Below, in pieces: positions 1 to 5,484 of a stretch of 8,076 nt of DNA. The notes below the pieces were generated by a model, which did no database searches, had not been told where the DNA came from, and was given only the letters and a program-made list of their open reading frames with translations. This DNA comes from Thiocapsa sp. UBA6158 (GTDB lineage Bacteria; Pseudomonadota; Gammaproteobacteria; Chromatiales; Chromatiaceae), in the NCBI RefSeq assembly GCF_002423035.1, contig NZ_DIUM01000015.1, forward strand, positions 1 to 8,076. The letters are read 5' to 3'. The first letter of the stretch is position 1; the number at the start of each line of letters is the position of its first letter. Position numbers and translations under genes: made by a program.

Positions 1-73
1 AGGAGCCAGGGGCCGGGTGTCTACTCCCAACGGAGCAGCCCCACCGCCTTGATCCAGAAGGGTGACTGGCGCG

Positions 74-216
74 GATCGGAGTGAATCCGCGACCTTTCAA
101 CGAGAACCGCGGGCGCGTTGGCGGTACCAAAGTGGCACTTCCCGACCGACACAAGCGTGCTTCGGTGCGAGAAAAGAGGTCGTACCATTGATCGGGGTCA
201 GCTAAATGGTGACCCC
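74..216. repeat. 143-bp exact direct repeat, copy 1
   Basis: These 143 bases recur at 2732-2874 (offset 2658) and I see no mismatch between the copies. The right end holds the inverted repeat GGGGTCA (194-200) / TGACCCC (210-216). A second, interlocking inverted repeat is ACCATT (184-189) / AATGGT (205-210). The right edge abuts a DUF2281 antitoxin gene that has lost its start, so this copy marks a breakpoint. Identity between two distant copies suggests recent duplication, gene conversion or mobility. No reading frame inside it resembles a protein I recognise. Confidence 0.9.
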
Positions 217-410
217 CAGAAGAGAAACAGGCTGAAGTGTTCGACTTCGTGGACTATCTCGCGGAGCGCTTTTCTCGGAGGCCCGTGGACCAGGCGTACG
301 AATGGTCGGAAACTGACTTCTCCGAATTCTCGATGGCGCAGGCCATGCGGGGTCTGGAGGATGAGCCCCCGCTCTATGGCGAGTCCGACCTAAAGGAACG
401 TTGGCGATGA
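213..410 (+). pseudogene. DUF2281-type antitoxin, 5'-truncated
   Basis: The frame is open from just after the 143-bp repeat to the TGA at 408-410. It encodes about 65 residues, starting near EEKQAEVFDFVDYLAERF and ending LYGESDLKERWR. The central 'EVFDFVDYL' block and the '(P)LYxExDLKExWR' end are typical of small DUF2281 antitoxins that precede MazF/PemK-like toxins. The usual first 15 or so residues are missing and an in-frame TGA sits at 210-212 inside the repeat. The only remaining starts are an internal GTG (237) or a late ATG (333). The C-terminal toxin-facing part is preserved, so a short product from GTG 237 cannot be excluded. The stop overlaps the downstream toxin start as ATGA. Confidence 0.75.
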
Positions 411-715
411 AGAAGGCCGGCCAGATTGCCCTGACGCCCTTCCCTCATACTGATCTGAGTGGGACCAAGCTGCGCCCGGTACTGTTGCTTCGCCGCACAT
501 CGCGGCGCTTTGAGGATTGGCTGGTGTGCATGGTGTCTTCCCGGCTGCATCAGGCCGAACCCGACCTGGATGAGATGATTCTGCCCTCGGAGCCCGATTT
601 TGCAGTCTCTGGCTTGAAAGTCCCGAGCGTATTGCGCTTGTCCCGCCTGGCGGTGCTGGATGGCGCGCTGCTCACCGGCTCCATCGGTCGCATTGAGGTG
701 GCCCGCCTGATCTAA
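407..715 (+). CDS. PemK/MazF-family toxin, prematurely terminated
   Basis: From ATG 407, which overlaps the antitoxin stop, this encodes 102 residues. The start is chosen for the ATGA overlap; a TTG lies two codons upstream. The PFPHTDLSGTKLRPVLLL segment (about residues 11-28) and the later DFAVSGLKVPSVLRLSRLAVL segment are the conserved core of MazF/PemK-fold endoribonucleases, which cut mRNA. The TAA at 713-715 is followed in the same frame by IRERLGRWLAEDDQSE and a TAA at 764-766. That tail is the usual C-terminal helix of this family. The ancestral protein was therefore about 119 residues, and a single nonsense change removed the last helix. With the antitoxin also damaged, the pair is probably inactive. 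Confidence 0.8.
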   Translation: MKKAGQIALTPFPHTDLSGTKLRPVLLLRRTSRRFEDWLVCMVSSRLHQAEPDLDEMILPSEPDFAVSGLKVPSVLRLSRLAVLDGALLTGSIGRIEVARLI

Positions 716-767
716 ATCCGCGAACGGCTTGGACGGTGGCTGGCAGAAGACGATCAATCCGAATAAC

Positions 768-851
768 CGACCTTTGGTCGAGGTTCGCGAAGTGCTCGGC
801 CAGGTCCTAAAGTTTTGTTTTTTCGATTGATTCCAGGGGCTTACCGCCAAG
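768..851 (+). pseudogene. Rpn-family nuclease remnant (middle segment)
   Basis: The frame reads VEVREVLGQVLKFCFFD, then a TGA at 828-830, then FQGLTAK. This matches, residue for residue with changes, the fragment at 6774 onward (EVREVLGEVLEYWFFERFRGLTAKEIW), so it is a decayed piece of an Rpn/DUF2887-type gene. It starts right after the MazF tail stop and runs into a 42-bp element at 849. There is no start codon and an internal stop, so it is not expressed as a protein. Confidence 0.7.
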
Positions 852-890
852 CCCGTGCGCAAGTATAGGCACATATCAAGACCTGACCCC
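849..890 (+). repeat. 42-bp dispersed element, copy 1
   Basis: Near-full copy of an element whose left part is AARCCCGTG(A/C)GCAA and whose right part is CACATATCAAGACCTGACCCC with minor variants. Other copies lie at 1820-1861, 4788-4829, 5659-5699 and 6073-6113, all in the same orientation. This one precedes the DUF29 gene by about 80 bases. Confidence 0.85.
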
Positions 891-918
891 AGCCTTTTTC
901 TTCTTCTGGATGACGGAT

Positions 919-950
919 ATACCGACATCCGCGTACCCTAAGGTCGGTAT
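919..950. promoter_or_regulatory. Inverted repeat upstream of the DUF29 gene
   Basis: ATACCGAC (919-926) and GTCGGTAT (943-950) form a perfect 8-bp inverted repeat with a 16-base spacer, 21 bases before the DUF29 start. It could be an operator or a 5'-leader hairpin. There is no T-tract after it, so it does not look like an intrinsic terminator. No purine-rich ribosome binding site is visible before the ATG at 972. Function is inferred only from position. Confidence 0.4.
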
Positions 951-971
951 CGCAAGCATCAAGCACCGCTC

Positions 972-1430
972 ATGACCAAAACCACATGCTATGACACCGA
1001 TTACCTGCGCTGGCTCGAAGAGCAGGCGCGCCATCTCCGTGCGGGCGACCTCGAACGACTCGATCGGGAACACCTTTCGGAGGAGCTTGACGGCATGAGC
1101 CGAAGCGAGCGGCGACAACTGCGCAACCGTCTGATCGTTTTGGTTCTGCATCTTCTCAAGATGCAGTGCCAACCCGAACGCCGTTCCCGCAGCTGGGGCG
1201 TGACCGTCATCACGCAACGGATCGATATCAAGCTTCTGCTCAAAGAGAGTCCGAGCTTACGGCCAACGCTGGCTGCGACCCTCGGTGAGATCTACGATAC
1301 GGCTCGGCGCGAGGCGGCGCAGGAAACCGGGCTGGCACTGAACCGCTTTCCGTCGACCTGTCCATTTACCATCGATCAGGTTCTGGACGATGAGTATTGG
1401 CCCGCTGCCGGCGAAGGCGACTTCGGATGA
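972..1430 (+). CDS. DUF29 family protein
   Basis: This gene encodes 152 residues, close to the usual DUF29 length. It has the family pattern: an N-terminal YDTDYLRWLEEQARHLRAGD block, then LDREHLSEELDGMSRSERRQL (residues about 30-50), then a helical LIVLVLHLLKMQCQPERRSRSW segment, and near the C-terminus FPSTCPFTIDQVLDDEYWP. DUF29 proteins are small, mostly helical and of unknown function, often in multicopy accessory regions of cyanobacteria and purple bacteria. No catalytic motif or signal peptide is visible, so a cytosolic protein is likely. It seems intact and stands alone between relics. Its stop overlaps the start of a tiny chimeric ORF (1427-1495) as ATGA, which suggests a methyltransferase gene once followed it. 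Confidence 0.9.
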   Translation: MTKTTCYDTDYLRWLEEQARHLRAGDLERLDREHLSEELDGMSRSERRQLRNRLIVLVLHLLKMQCQPERRSRSWGVTVITQRIDIKLLLKESPSLRPTLAATLGEIYDTARREAAQETGLALNRFPSTCPFTIDQVLDDEYWPAAGEGDFG

Positions 1431-1495
1431 ACTGTCGCCACTGCCAAATCCCGCTAACCCTGCTGTTCGTCCTAAAAAGCCTCGGTGCGAAGTGA
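1427..1495 (+). pseudogene. Chimeric 22-codon ORF: methyltransferase zinc-ribbon start fused to HicA tail
   Basis: ATG 1427 overlaps the DUF29 stop and opens MNCRHCQIPLTLLF. This resembles the start of Methyltransf_13-type C-methyltransferases, which begin with a Cys-x2-Cys zinc site followed by 'PL...F'. At about 1469 the sequence switches to VLKSLGAK-stop, matching the end of the hicA gene at 6536-6562 (ILKSLGAE-stop) in DNA as well as protein. The methyltransferase therefore breaks after about 14 codons and joins a HicA 3' end. The HicA part is secure because homology continues for more than 100 bases downstream. The methyltransferase assignment rests on a very short stretch. Confidence 0.55.
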
Positions 1496-1605
1496 GCCAT
1501 TCCGTGCAGCGGCACAACCTGAAGTGGCGGCAATCCTTGTGCACGGCCGATCCGATGTCGGTCGGCCGACCGGGGAGAAAGTGCTGCATTTCAAGGCCTG
1601 ACCCC
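1470..1605 (+). repeat. Diverged copy of hicA 3' end plus downstream DNA
   Basis: This region aligns almost without gaps with 6537-6664, the end of hicA and what follows. The first 26 bases differ at two positions and I judge the rest at roughly 70-75% identity by eye. Both copies end in a TCAARRCCT-type element; this one ends TCAAGGCCTGACCCC (1591-1605). It is the relic of a second hicBA locus, of which only the toxin's last codons and the 3' flank remain. There is no gene of its own. Confidence 0.7.
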
Positions 1606-1756
1606 GCTATGCCAATTGGCGCGCCGTTTCGGCCCTGTCCCGGCCTGGGCGGAGCGGCGGATCGACGCGGCCGGGATTGCGCAGCTGGACGTTTGGCTCG
1701 ACGGCATCTTCGATGCCGCGAACGTGGAAGGCCTGATTGGTCCCGAGTCCGGTTGA
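1601..1756 (+). pseudogene. Rpn/DUF4351 C-terminal remnant A
   Basis: In frame with the TGA at 1754-1756 the sequence reads LCQLARRFGPVPAWAERRI, then DAAGIAQLDVWLDGIF, DAANVEGLIGPESG. 'RRFGPxPxWAExRI...LDxWLDxIFDA' is the DUF4351 tail of Rpn-family recombination-promoting nucleases. It begins immediately after TGACCCC (1599-1605), and everything N-terminal, including the PD-(D/E)XK nuclease domain, is absent. Related tails end at 5595 (B) and 7079 (C). There is no credible start, so this is a relic. Confidence 0.75.
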
Positions 1757-1861
1757 AGGGTGAGCCGGTGCAGGCGGGGACCTGCTGTTTCGGTGCCGAG
1801 TTTCGAGCATGCGCGAACCAAAGCCATGAGCGATACTGGGCACATATCAAGACCTGACCCC
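1644..1861 (+). repeat. About 218-bp composite repeat, copy A
   Basis: Nearly the same DNA recurs at 5483-5699 (copy B, roughly 95% by eye); the first two thirds also recur at 6967-7150 (copy C). Order inside: a DUF4351 tail ending in TGA; then AGGGTGAGCCGGTGCAGGCG and a CTGCTGTTTCGG block that match the 3' end of the FkbM gene (3603 onward); then GCGCGAACCAAAG; then ATGAGCGA; then the ATATCAAGACCTGACCCC element. It therefore carries 3' ends of two gene families and a vestigial start codon. The end of this copy is a 42-bp element (1820-1861). Confidence 0.8.
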
Positions 1862-1936
1862 GGCCTTGCGCTTGACCCCGGCCTTGCTCGCTGGGCACAT
1901 GTCAAGACCTGACCCCGGCCTTGCTTGCGGCCTTGC
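1820..1936 (+). repeat. 42-bp element copy 2 with iterated TGACCCCGGCCTTG units
   Basis: The 42-bp element at 1820-1861 is followed by three copies of TGACCCCGGCCTTG at 1855-1868, 1873-1886 and 1910-1923. A bare GGCCTTG follows at 1930-1936. The third unit is preceded by another partial element, CACATGTCAAGACC. The arrangement suggests repeated insertion or slippage at one spot, each time duplicating the first bases of the downstream DNA. The DUF433/DUF5615 pair begins 73 bases further on. Confidence 0.8.
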
Positions 1937-2009
1937 TTGGACCCTCTTTTCCCGAAGTCCGCTATCATCAGCTTTAGCGCCACCGTCAACGCAACCTTGG
2001 GAGAGCAGC

Positions 2010-2243
2010 ATGAATCTGAACGAGCGCATTCAGATCGATCCCGCCATCTGTCACGGCAAGCCGGTGATCCGCGATACCCGCGTGCCGGTCTCCATCATCC
2101 TCGGCAGCCTGGCGGGCGGCATGAGCATGGCCGCGATCGAGGAGGAATACGGCCTCACCCCCGCGGACATTCAGGCCGCCCTGATCTTCGCGAATGACCT
2201 GATCGCGCAGGAATCCTTCCACCCGCTCCCGCGTGTGGCCTGA
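2010..2243 (+). CDS. DUF433-family antitoxin
   Basis: This gene encodes 77 residues. The ATG at 2010 is preceded by GGGAGA about 7 bases upstream, a good ribosome binding site, and supports this start over upstream in-frame ones. ICHGKPVIRDTRVPVSIIL (residues about 14-32) and LAGGMSMAAIEEEYGLTPADIQAAL are the DUF433 signature, a winged/helix-turn-helix-like DNA-binding fold. DUF433 proteins commonly precede DUF5615 PIN-like proteins and are treated as their antitoxin and autorepressor. The stop overlaps the downstream start by one base (TGATG), so the pair is translationally coupled. It appears complete. Confidence 0.9.
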   Translation: MNLNERIQIDPAICHGKPVIRDTRVPVSIILGSLAGGMSMAAIEEEYGLTPADIQAALIFANDLIAQESFHPLPRVA

Positions 2244-2665
2244 TGCGCTTCCTGCTTGACGCCAACATGCCACGGTCCGCCTTGCGCGCTCTGATCGCAG
2301 CCGGGCACTCGGCCGCTCATGTGCGCGACCTGGAAATGGGCCGCGCGAGTGACGACCTGATCGACCGCCATGCTCAGGCGACCGGCGCCATCCTGGTGAC
2401 TCGGGATCTCGATTTCGCCGACACCCGCGCCTACCCACCGGAAACCGCGCCAGGACGCCTGGTGCTGCGGGTCGCCGACAATGATACGGCCGAAGCGATC
2501 GCCGACTTGTTGAAGCGATTCCTCACCCTGAAAGACCTCGTCGCTCGCATCCCCGGTCATCTGGTGGTTTTGGAACGGGGCCGGGTCCGCTTTCGTCCGG
2601 CGTTGGTGAACGATGAAGGTGCGGAGGAAACCGGGGACGAGGAAATCGGGGACGTACCACGGTAA
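2243..2665 (+). CDS. DUF5615 (PIN-like, Mut7-C type) putative toxin
   Basis: This gene encodes 140 residues. The N-terminus MRFLLDANMP carries the first acidic residue (Asp6), followed by HVRDLEMGRASDDLI (Asp37/Asp38) and the ILVTRDLDFAD motif (Asp55, Asp57, Asp60). These are the acidic positions expected of a PIN-like nuclease. DUF5615 proteins paired with DUF433 are predicted RNases of type II TA systems. The expected domain ends near VRFRPALV. The last 18 or so residues, rich in Glu, Asp and Gly, are encoded by two tandem 15-bp repeats and look like an acquired extension. An intact active site and coupling to the antitoxin suggest a working pair; no activity can be proven here. Confidence 0.87.
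   Translation: MRFLLDANMPRSALRALIAAGHSAAHVRDLEMGRASDDLIDRHAQATGAILVTRDLDFADTRAYPPETAPGRLVLRVADNDTAEAIADLLKRFLTLKDLVARIPGHLVVLERGRVRFRPALVNDEGAEETGDEEIGDVPR
2624..2653 (+). repeat. 15-bp tandem duplication in the DUF5615 3' end
   Basis: GAGGAAACCGGGGAC (2624-2638) is followed directly by GAGGAAATCGGGGAC (2639-2653), one mismatch. It encodes the acidic EETGD / EEIGD extension of the toxin and reaches almost to the stop at 2663-2665. Confidence 0.85.
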
Positions 2666-2948
2666 TCGCAATCGGCAACCAATCGGCCCCTTGATCATCG
2701 GTATGTAGAAAAAGGTCCGAGAAAGGGCTCTGATCGGAGTGAATCCGCGACCTTTCAACGAGAACCGCGGGCGCGTTGGCGGTACCAAAGTGGCACTTCC
2801 CGACCGACACAAGCGTGCTTCGGTGCGAGAAAAGAGGTCGTACCATTGATCGGGGTCAGCTAAATGGTGACCCCGAGCTTTTCGGCCATCTCCCCGGAAC
2901 CCTCCGAGATCGCCCCCAACCCCGCACGACAAGACAAGGACCCCCGAC
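2666..2948. other. Intergenic region with a repeat fragment and the 143-bp repeat
   Basis: No gene is visible. It contains 50 unassigned bases, then a fragment of the 25-bp element (CGAGAAAGGGCTCT, 2718-2731), directly joined to the second 143-bp repeat (2732-2874). Seventy-four bases leading to the FkbM start follow, with AAGGA at 2936-2940 as a plausible ribosome binding site. The join of one repeat into another marks a breakpoint. Confidence 0.75.
2732..2874. repeat. 143-bp exact direct repeat, copy 2
   Basis: Identical to 74-216. Here the terminal inverted repeat extends to 8 bp (CGGGGTCA / TGACCCCG). Left flank: a 25-bp-element fragment. Right flank: the FkbM leader. Both copies therefore have a gene or gene fragment starting right after the TGACCCC end. 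Confidence 0.9.
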
Positions 2949-3673
2949 ATGTCGCCCCGTCTGCGCAAATACGCCAAGCTCCTGCAAAGCCCCGCCTGCT
3001 GGCCCGCACTGCTGCACGGCGTGGCCGCCACCCTGGACCATGACGTCGCCCTCGGACGCGACCAGTTCGCCACCGTCATCGACGTCGGCGCCAACAAAGG
3101 CCAATTCGCCGTCTACGCCCGCACGCGCTGGCCCAAGGCCCGGCTGATCTGCTTCGAGCCGCTGCCCGGACCCCGCGCCAAGCTCCTGCGCGTCACCCGC
3201 GGACAGGCCGAGATCCACGACTGCGCCTTGGGAGCCGCCCCCGGCGAAGGCCGGATGCATCTCGCCACCCGCACCGACTCCTCCCCCTGCTCGCCTTGGG
3301 CGCATGCCAGAAGGCCATCTTCGGAATGGAAGAATCCGGGGAACTGCGCGTGCCGATCAAGCGTCTCGATGCCTGTCTTCCGACACCCCTGCCGCGTCCC
3401 GTGCTGCTGAAGATCGACGTCCAAGGCTTCGAGCTGGAGGTGCTCAAGGGCGCCACCGGCCTGCTGCCGCAGATCGATGCGGTCTACGTCGAGGCATCCT
3501 ATGTCGAGCTCTACGAGGGCCAAGCCCTGCACGAGGAGATCGAGCGCTTTCTGATCGAGGCCGGGTTCAGCCTGGACGGGCGCTTCAATACCCACGTCCA
3601 CCAGGGTGAGCCGGTGCAGGCGGATTTACTGTTTCGGCGAGCGCCGAGCACCTCGGGTGCTGCGCAGCCATGA
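2949..3673 (+). pseudogene. FkbM-family methyltransferase, frameshifted
   Basis: The N-terminal half (frame of 2949) reads MSPRLRKYAKLLQ, then the SAM-binding motif VIDVGANKGQFAVYAR (residues about 43-58) and LICFEPLP (Glu70 region). The C-terminal half lies in another frame and contains IFGMEESGELRVPIKRLD, LLKIDVQGFELEVLKGA, the AVYVEASYVELYEGQ block and VHQGEPVQADLLFRR. Together they give the full FkbM domain order, about 241 residues. The frames switch at the CCCCC run 3283-3287. Restoring one T there gives a smooth 'DSSSLLALGACQK', so a 1-base deletion is the simplest explanation. FkbM enzymes O-methylate sugars or small metabolites using SAM. The gene overlaps the Rpn start by 4 bases (ATGA). 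A sequencing error in the C run cannot be excluded. Confidence 0.88.
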
Positions 3674-4758
3674 GCAAGCGTGGCACGGTGCCCACGGACA
3701 AGCGCCAGCCGACGCACGACAGCGGCTACAAGCTCCTGTTCGCGCACGCTGCCATGGTCCGGGATCTGCTGAGCGGCTTCATGCCCGGCGCCTGGGTGCG
3801 CGAGCTGGATCTCGGCACCTTGGAGCGCGCCAGCGGCAGCTATGTGAGCGACGACCTGCGCGACCGCGCCGACGACATCATCTGGCGTGTGCGTTGGGGT
3901 GAGGACTGGCTCTATGTCTACCTGCTGCTGGAATTCCAGTCCGGCGTCGATTCCTGGATGGCCGTGCGCATTCAGACCTACATCGGTCTACTCTACCAAG
4001 ACCTCATCCGCGCCGAGCAGTTGAGTGTCGCCGGTCGCCTGCCTCCGGTCCTCCCGGTTGTGCTCTACAATGGAGCCAACGCCTGGACCGCCGCCGAAAC
4101 GCTCGAGCCCTTGATCGAACCCGCGCCGTCGGTCCTGGAGGCCTATCGACCACGCCAAGGCTATCTTCTGCTCGACGAGCAACGGATCGCCAAGAGCGGC
4201 GCGCTGCCCGAGCGCAATCTCAGCGCCGCGCTGTTTCGGCTCGAGGCGAGCCGCGGATCCGCGGCCGCGATGGACATCGTGCGCGCCCTGACCGACTGGC
4301 TCCAGGCGCCCGATCAGCTTGGGTTGCGTCGGGCCTTTGCGATCTGGTTCGGGCGTGTCTTCCTGCCCAAGCGGCTGTCCGGGGTCGAGCTGCCACCCCT
4401 AAGCGATTTAATCGAGGTCTATCAGATGCTCGCCGAGAATCTCGAAAGCTGGACCGATCAGTGGAAGCAGGAAGGACTGGAGCAAGGACTGGAGCAAGGA
4501 CTGGAGCAAGGTCGAGAAGCCGCGCGTCACATGCTGCTCCGGCAATTGCGCCGCCGCTTCGGCCCCGCGATCGCGGAGCGCAGTGCTCCGTGGCTTGCGC
4601 GCATCCGCGACCTCGGCGCGCTCGAAGAGCTTGGCGATCAGTTGCTCATCCTCGCCGATGGAGAGGGCTGGCTGCGCGCGGTGCGCGAGGTCGGCGGGGA
4701 TTCGACCACCGGCGAGAAGACGACCGGGGGTGCGCCCATCGACGGGGCAAGCGGCTGA
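3670..4758 (+). CDS. Rpn-family recombination-promoting nuclease / putative transposase
   Basis: This gene encodes 362 residues, full length for the YhgA-like (PF04754) Rpn group. HDSGYKLLFAHAAMVRDLL (residues about 16-34) is the classic N-terminal block. The PD-(D/E)XK nuclease core is seen as RADDIIWRVRW (Asp68/Asp69) and LYVYLLLEFQS (Glu88-x-Gln90), followed by PVVLYNG (about 129-135). A Glu-Gly repeat linker (about 268-280) leads to a DUF4351-like C-terminal domain, MLLRQLRRRFGPAIAERSAPW. E. coli Rpn proteins are DNA endonucleases that raise RecA-independent recombination. Some rpn genes also make a C-terminal small protein that restrains the nuclease. An in-frame ATG at 4531 would start exactly that domain. 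The C-terminal 78 codons are duplicated at 5719-5952. Confidence 0.9.
   Translation: MSKRGTVPTDKRQPTHDSGYKLLFAHAAMVRDLLSGFMPGAWVRELDLGTLERASGSYVSDDLRDRADDIIWRVRWGEDWLYVYLLLEFQSGVDSWMAVRIQTYIGLLYQDLIRAEQLSVAGRLPPVLPVVLYNGANAWTAAETLEPLIEPAPSVLEAYRPRQGYLLLDEQRIAKSGALPERNLSAALFRLEASRGSAAAMDIVRALTDWLQAPDQLGLRRAFAIWFGRVFLPKRLSGVELPPLSDLIEVYQMLAENLESWTDQWKQEGLEQGLEQGLEQGREAARHMLLRQLRRRFGPAIAERSAPWLARIRDLGALEELGDQLLILADGEGWLRAVREVGGDSTTGEKTTGGAPIDGASG
4474..4509 (+). repeat. 12-bp tandem repeat x3 inside the Rpn gene
   Basis: GGACTGGAGCAA is repeated three times without change, encoding GLEQGLEQGLEQ. Such Glu-Gly repeats are common in the Rpn linker and vary in number by slippage in units of four codons without breaking the frame. 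Confidence 0.9.
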
Positions 4759-4787
4759 CGGGCGGGCTGCGCAATGGGAGACCGGAC
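4525..4787 (+). repeat. 263-bp duplication, copy 1 (Rpn C-terminus and flank)
   Basis: It matches 5719-5981 with three substitutions that I can see (positions 4578, 4620 and 4623 here), so about 99% identical. It covers the Rpn C-terminal domain, its stop and 29 bases beyond. Downstream the two copies share the 42-bp element, but copy 2 has 91 extra bases in between. Confidence 0.9.
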
Positions 4788-4856
4788 AAACCCGTGAGCA
4801 AAAATAGTCACATATCAAGACCTGACCCCAGGCTCTTTGTCCGAACTCCTGACCCC
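4788..4856 (+). repeat. 42-bp dispersed element, copy 3, plus an extra TGACCCC
   Basis: The element ends at 4829 in TATCAAGACCTGACCCC. It starts AAACCCGTGAGCAAAAATAG, including the start-like GTGAGCAAA. A second CTCCTGACCCCGAGC lies at 4846-4860. Both precede the coiled-coil membrane gene. Confidence 0.85.
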
Positions 4857-4971
4857 GAGCTCCCCCTGATGTCGTGTTAGACTTCTTCGCGACATCGACC
4901 GATTCTTAAGACCGAATAACTGCCGCCGGACTGGACAGGCGGTTTGGTCCGGAGCGGTCACAACCAACGTA

Positions 4972-4985
4972 TGTGAGAGCTCACA
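4972..4985. promoter_or_regulatory. Inverted repeat just before the coiled-coil membrane gene
   Basis: TGTGAG (4972-4977) and CTCACA (4980-4985) are separated by AG, seven bases before the ATG at 4993. The position overlaps where a ribosome binding site should be, and no clear Shine-Dalgarno is seen outside it. It could be an operator or a hairpin limiting translation. The half-site spacing (TGTGA-N4-TCACA) is too short for a standard CRP site. Confidence 0.35.
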
Positions 4986-4992
4986 CATCGCC

Positions 4993-5310
4993 ATGACATC
5001 CGTTGTCGCACTCTACGATGCCTTGACCACGGCCCCCGACGAGCGCAGTCGCGCTCGCGTGATCGCCGAAGCCTTCGAGCGTCTGGAAGATCGCTATCCG
5101 CACCTGCAGGATTTAGCCACCCAAGCCCATTTGCGCGAGACCGAGCTGCGGCTGCAAAAAGAGATCGAGCAAGTCCGCGCCGACTTGACGTTGAAAATCG
5201 AACAACTGCGCGGCGACATCGCCCGTACCAAAATCGACCTGTTGAAATGGCTCGTGCCGCTCATGTTCGCCCAGGTCGCCGCCATCGCCGCCTTGGTCAA
5301 GCTGCTCTAA
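4993..5310 (+). CDS. Small coiled-coil, C-terminally membrane-anchored protein (DUF1640-like)
   Basis: This gene encodes 105 residues. The N-terminal part (MTSVVALYDALTTAPDE, RVIAEAFERLEDRYPHLQDL) is followed by a charged heptad-rich helix, about residues 45-80 (LRETELRLQKEIEQVRADL, KIEQLRGDI). The last 20 residues, LLKWLVPLMFAQVAAIAALV, form one hydrophobic helix, which predicts a tail-anchored inner-membrane protein with the coiled coil in the cytoplasm. The layout resembles DUF1640/CCDC90-like small proteins found in several copies in purple sulfur bacteria; their function is unknown. It stands alone after a 42-bp element. The 3' part has a diverged 38-bp copy at 5992-6029. It appears intact. 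Confidence 0.75.
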   Translation: MTSVVALYDALTTAPDERSRARVIAEAFERLEDRYPHLQDLATQAHLRETELRLQKEIEQVRADLTLKIEQLRGDIARTKIDLLKWLVPLMFAQVAAIAALVKLL

Positions 5311-5482
5311 CCTGATGCCAGCCACCACGCTTTACGATGAGTGTCGCAGGACTTCTACGCTAGGTGTTCAAGGTGAGCCTGACCCCGGAGCCGGCGAATG
5401 GACGGATGCATTCATCGCCGTGAACCGATATTGCTTTTCAAGACCTAGCCCCCGAAGCCCCGAAAGGGCTCTGACCCCTTTT
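5311..5482 (+). other. Relic intergenic stretch
   Basis: There is no credible complete gene. At 5315 the sequence reads MPATTLYDECRR. This loosely resembles the start of a second coiled-coil protein gene of the kind just upstream (LYD motif) and is soon lost. It is followed by CTGACCCCGG (5379-5388), a degenerate TCAAGACCTAGCCCC element (5438-5452) and a 25-bp element (5460-5484). The paralogue-start reading is weak. Confidence 0.45.
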
Positions 5483-5484
5483 CC
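5460..5484 (+). repeat. 25-bp element CCGAAAGGGCTCTGACCCC...
   Basis: Same family as the units at 6038-6062 and 6706-6755, with fragments at 2718-2731 and 7871-7889. It is read as KGSDPFS in the frame of the following DUF4351 tail and abuts it directly, so it marks a fusion point. Confidence 0.8.

Noticed and set aside
21..90. Minus-strand gene end reading QSPFWIKAVGLLRWE then stop at 23-21
   Set aside because: It looks protein-like but is only about 15 codons before it runs into the 143-bp repeat; I cannot assign a family.
118..393. Plus-strand open frame starting in the 143-bp repeat
   Set aside because: Its first 30 codons are repeat and the rest is out of frame with the DUF2281 remnant; the same start recurs at 2776 with a different tail.
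2171..3097. Minus-strand open frame of 308 codons
   Set aside because: It lies antisense to DUF433, DUF5615 and FkbM, all of which have clear family motifs on +.
3271..3300. Programmed frameshift in FkbM
   Set aside because: No slippery heptamer with a following stem is evident, and FkbM genes are not known to use frameshifting; a deletion or sequencing error is simpler.
4474..4509. Glu-Gly tandem repeat in Rpn as a novel feature
   Set aside because: Such repeats are usual in the linker of Rpn-family proteins.
4972..4985. CRP binding site
   Set aside because: The half sites TGTGA and TCACA are four bases apart; the standard spacing is six.
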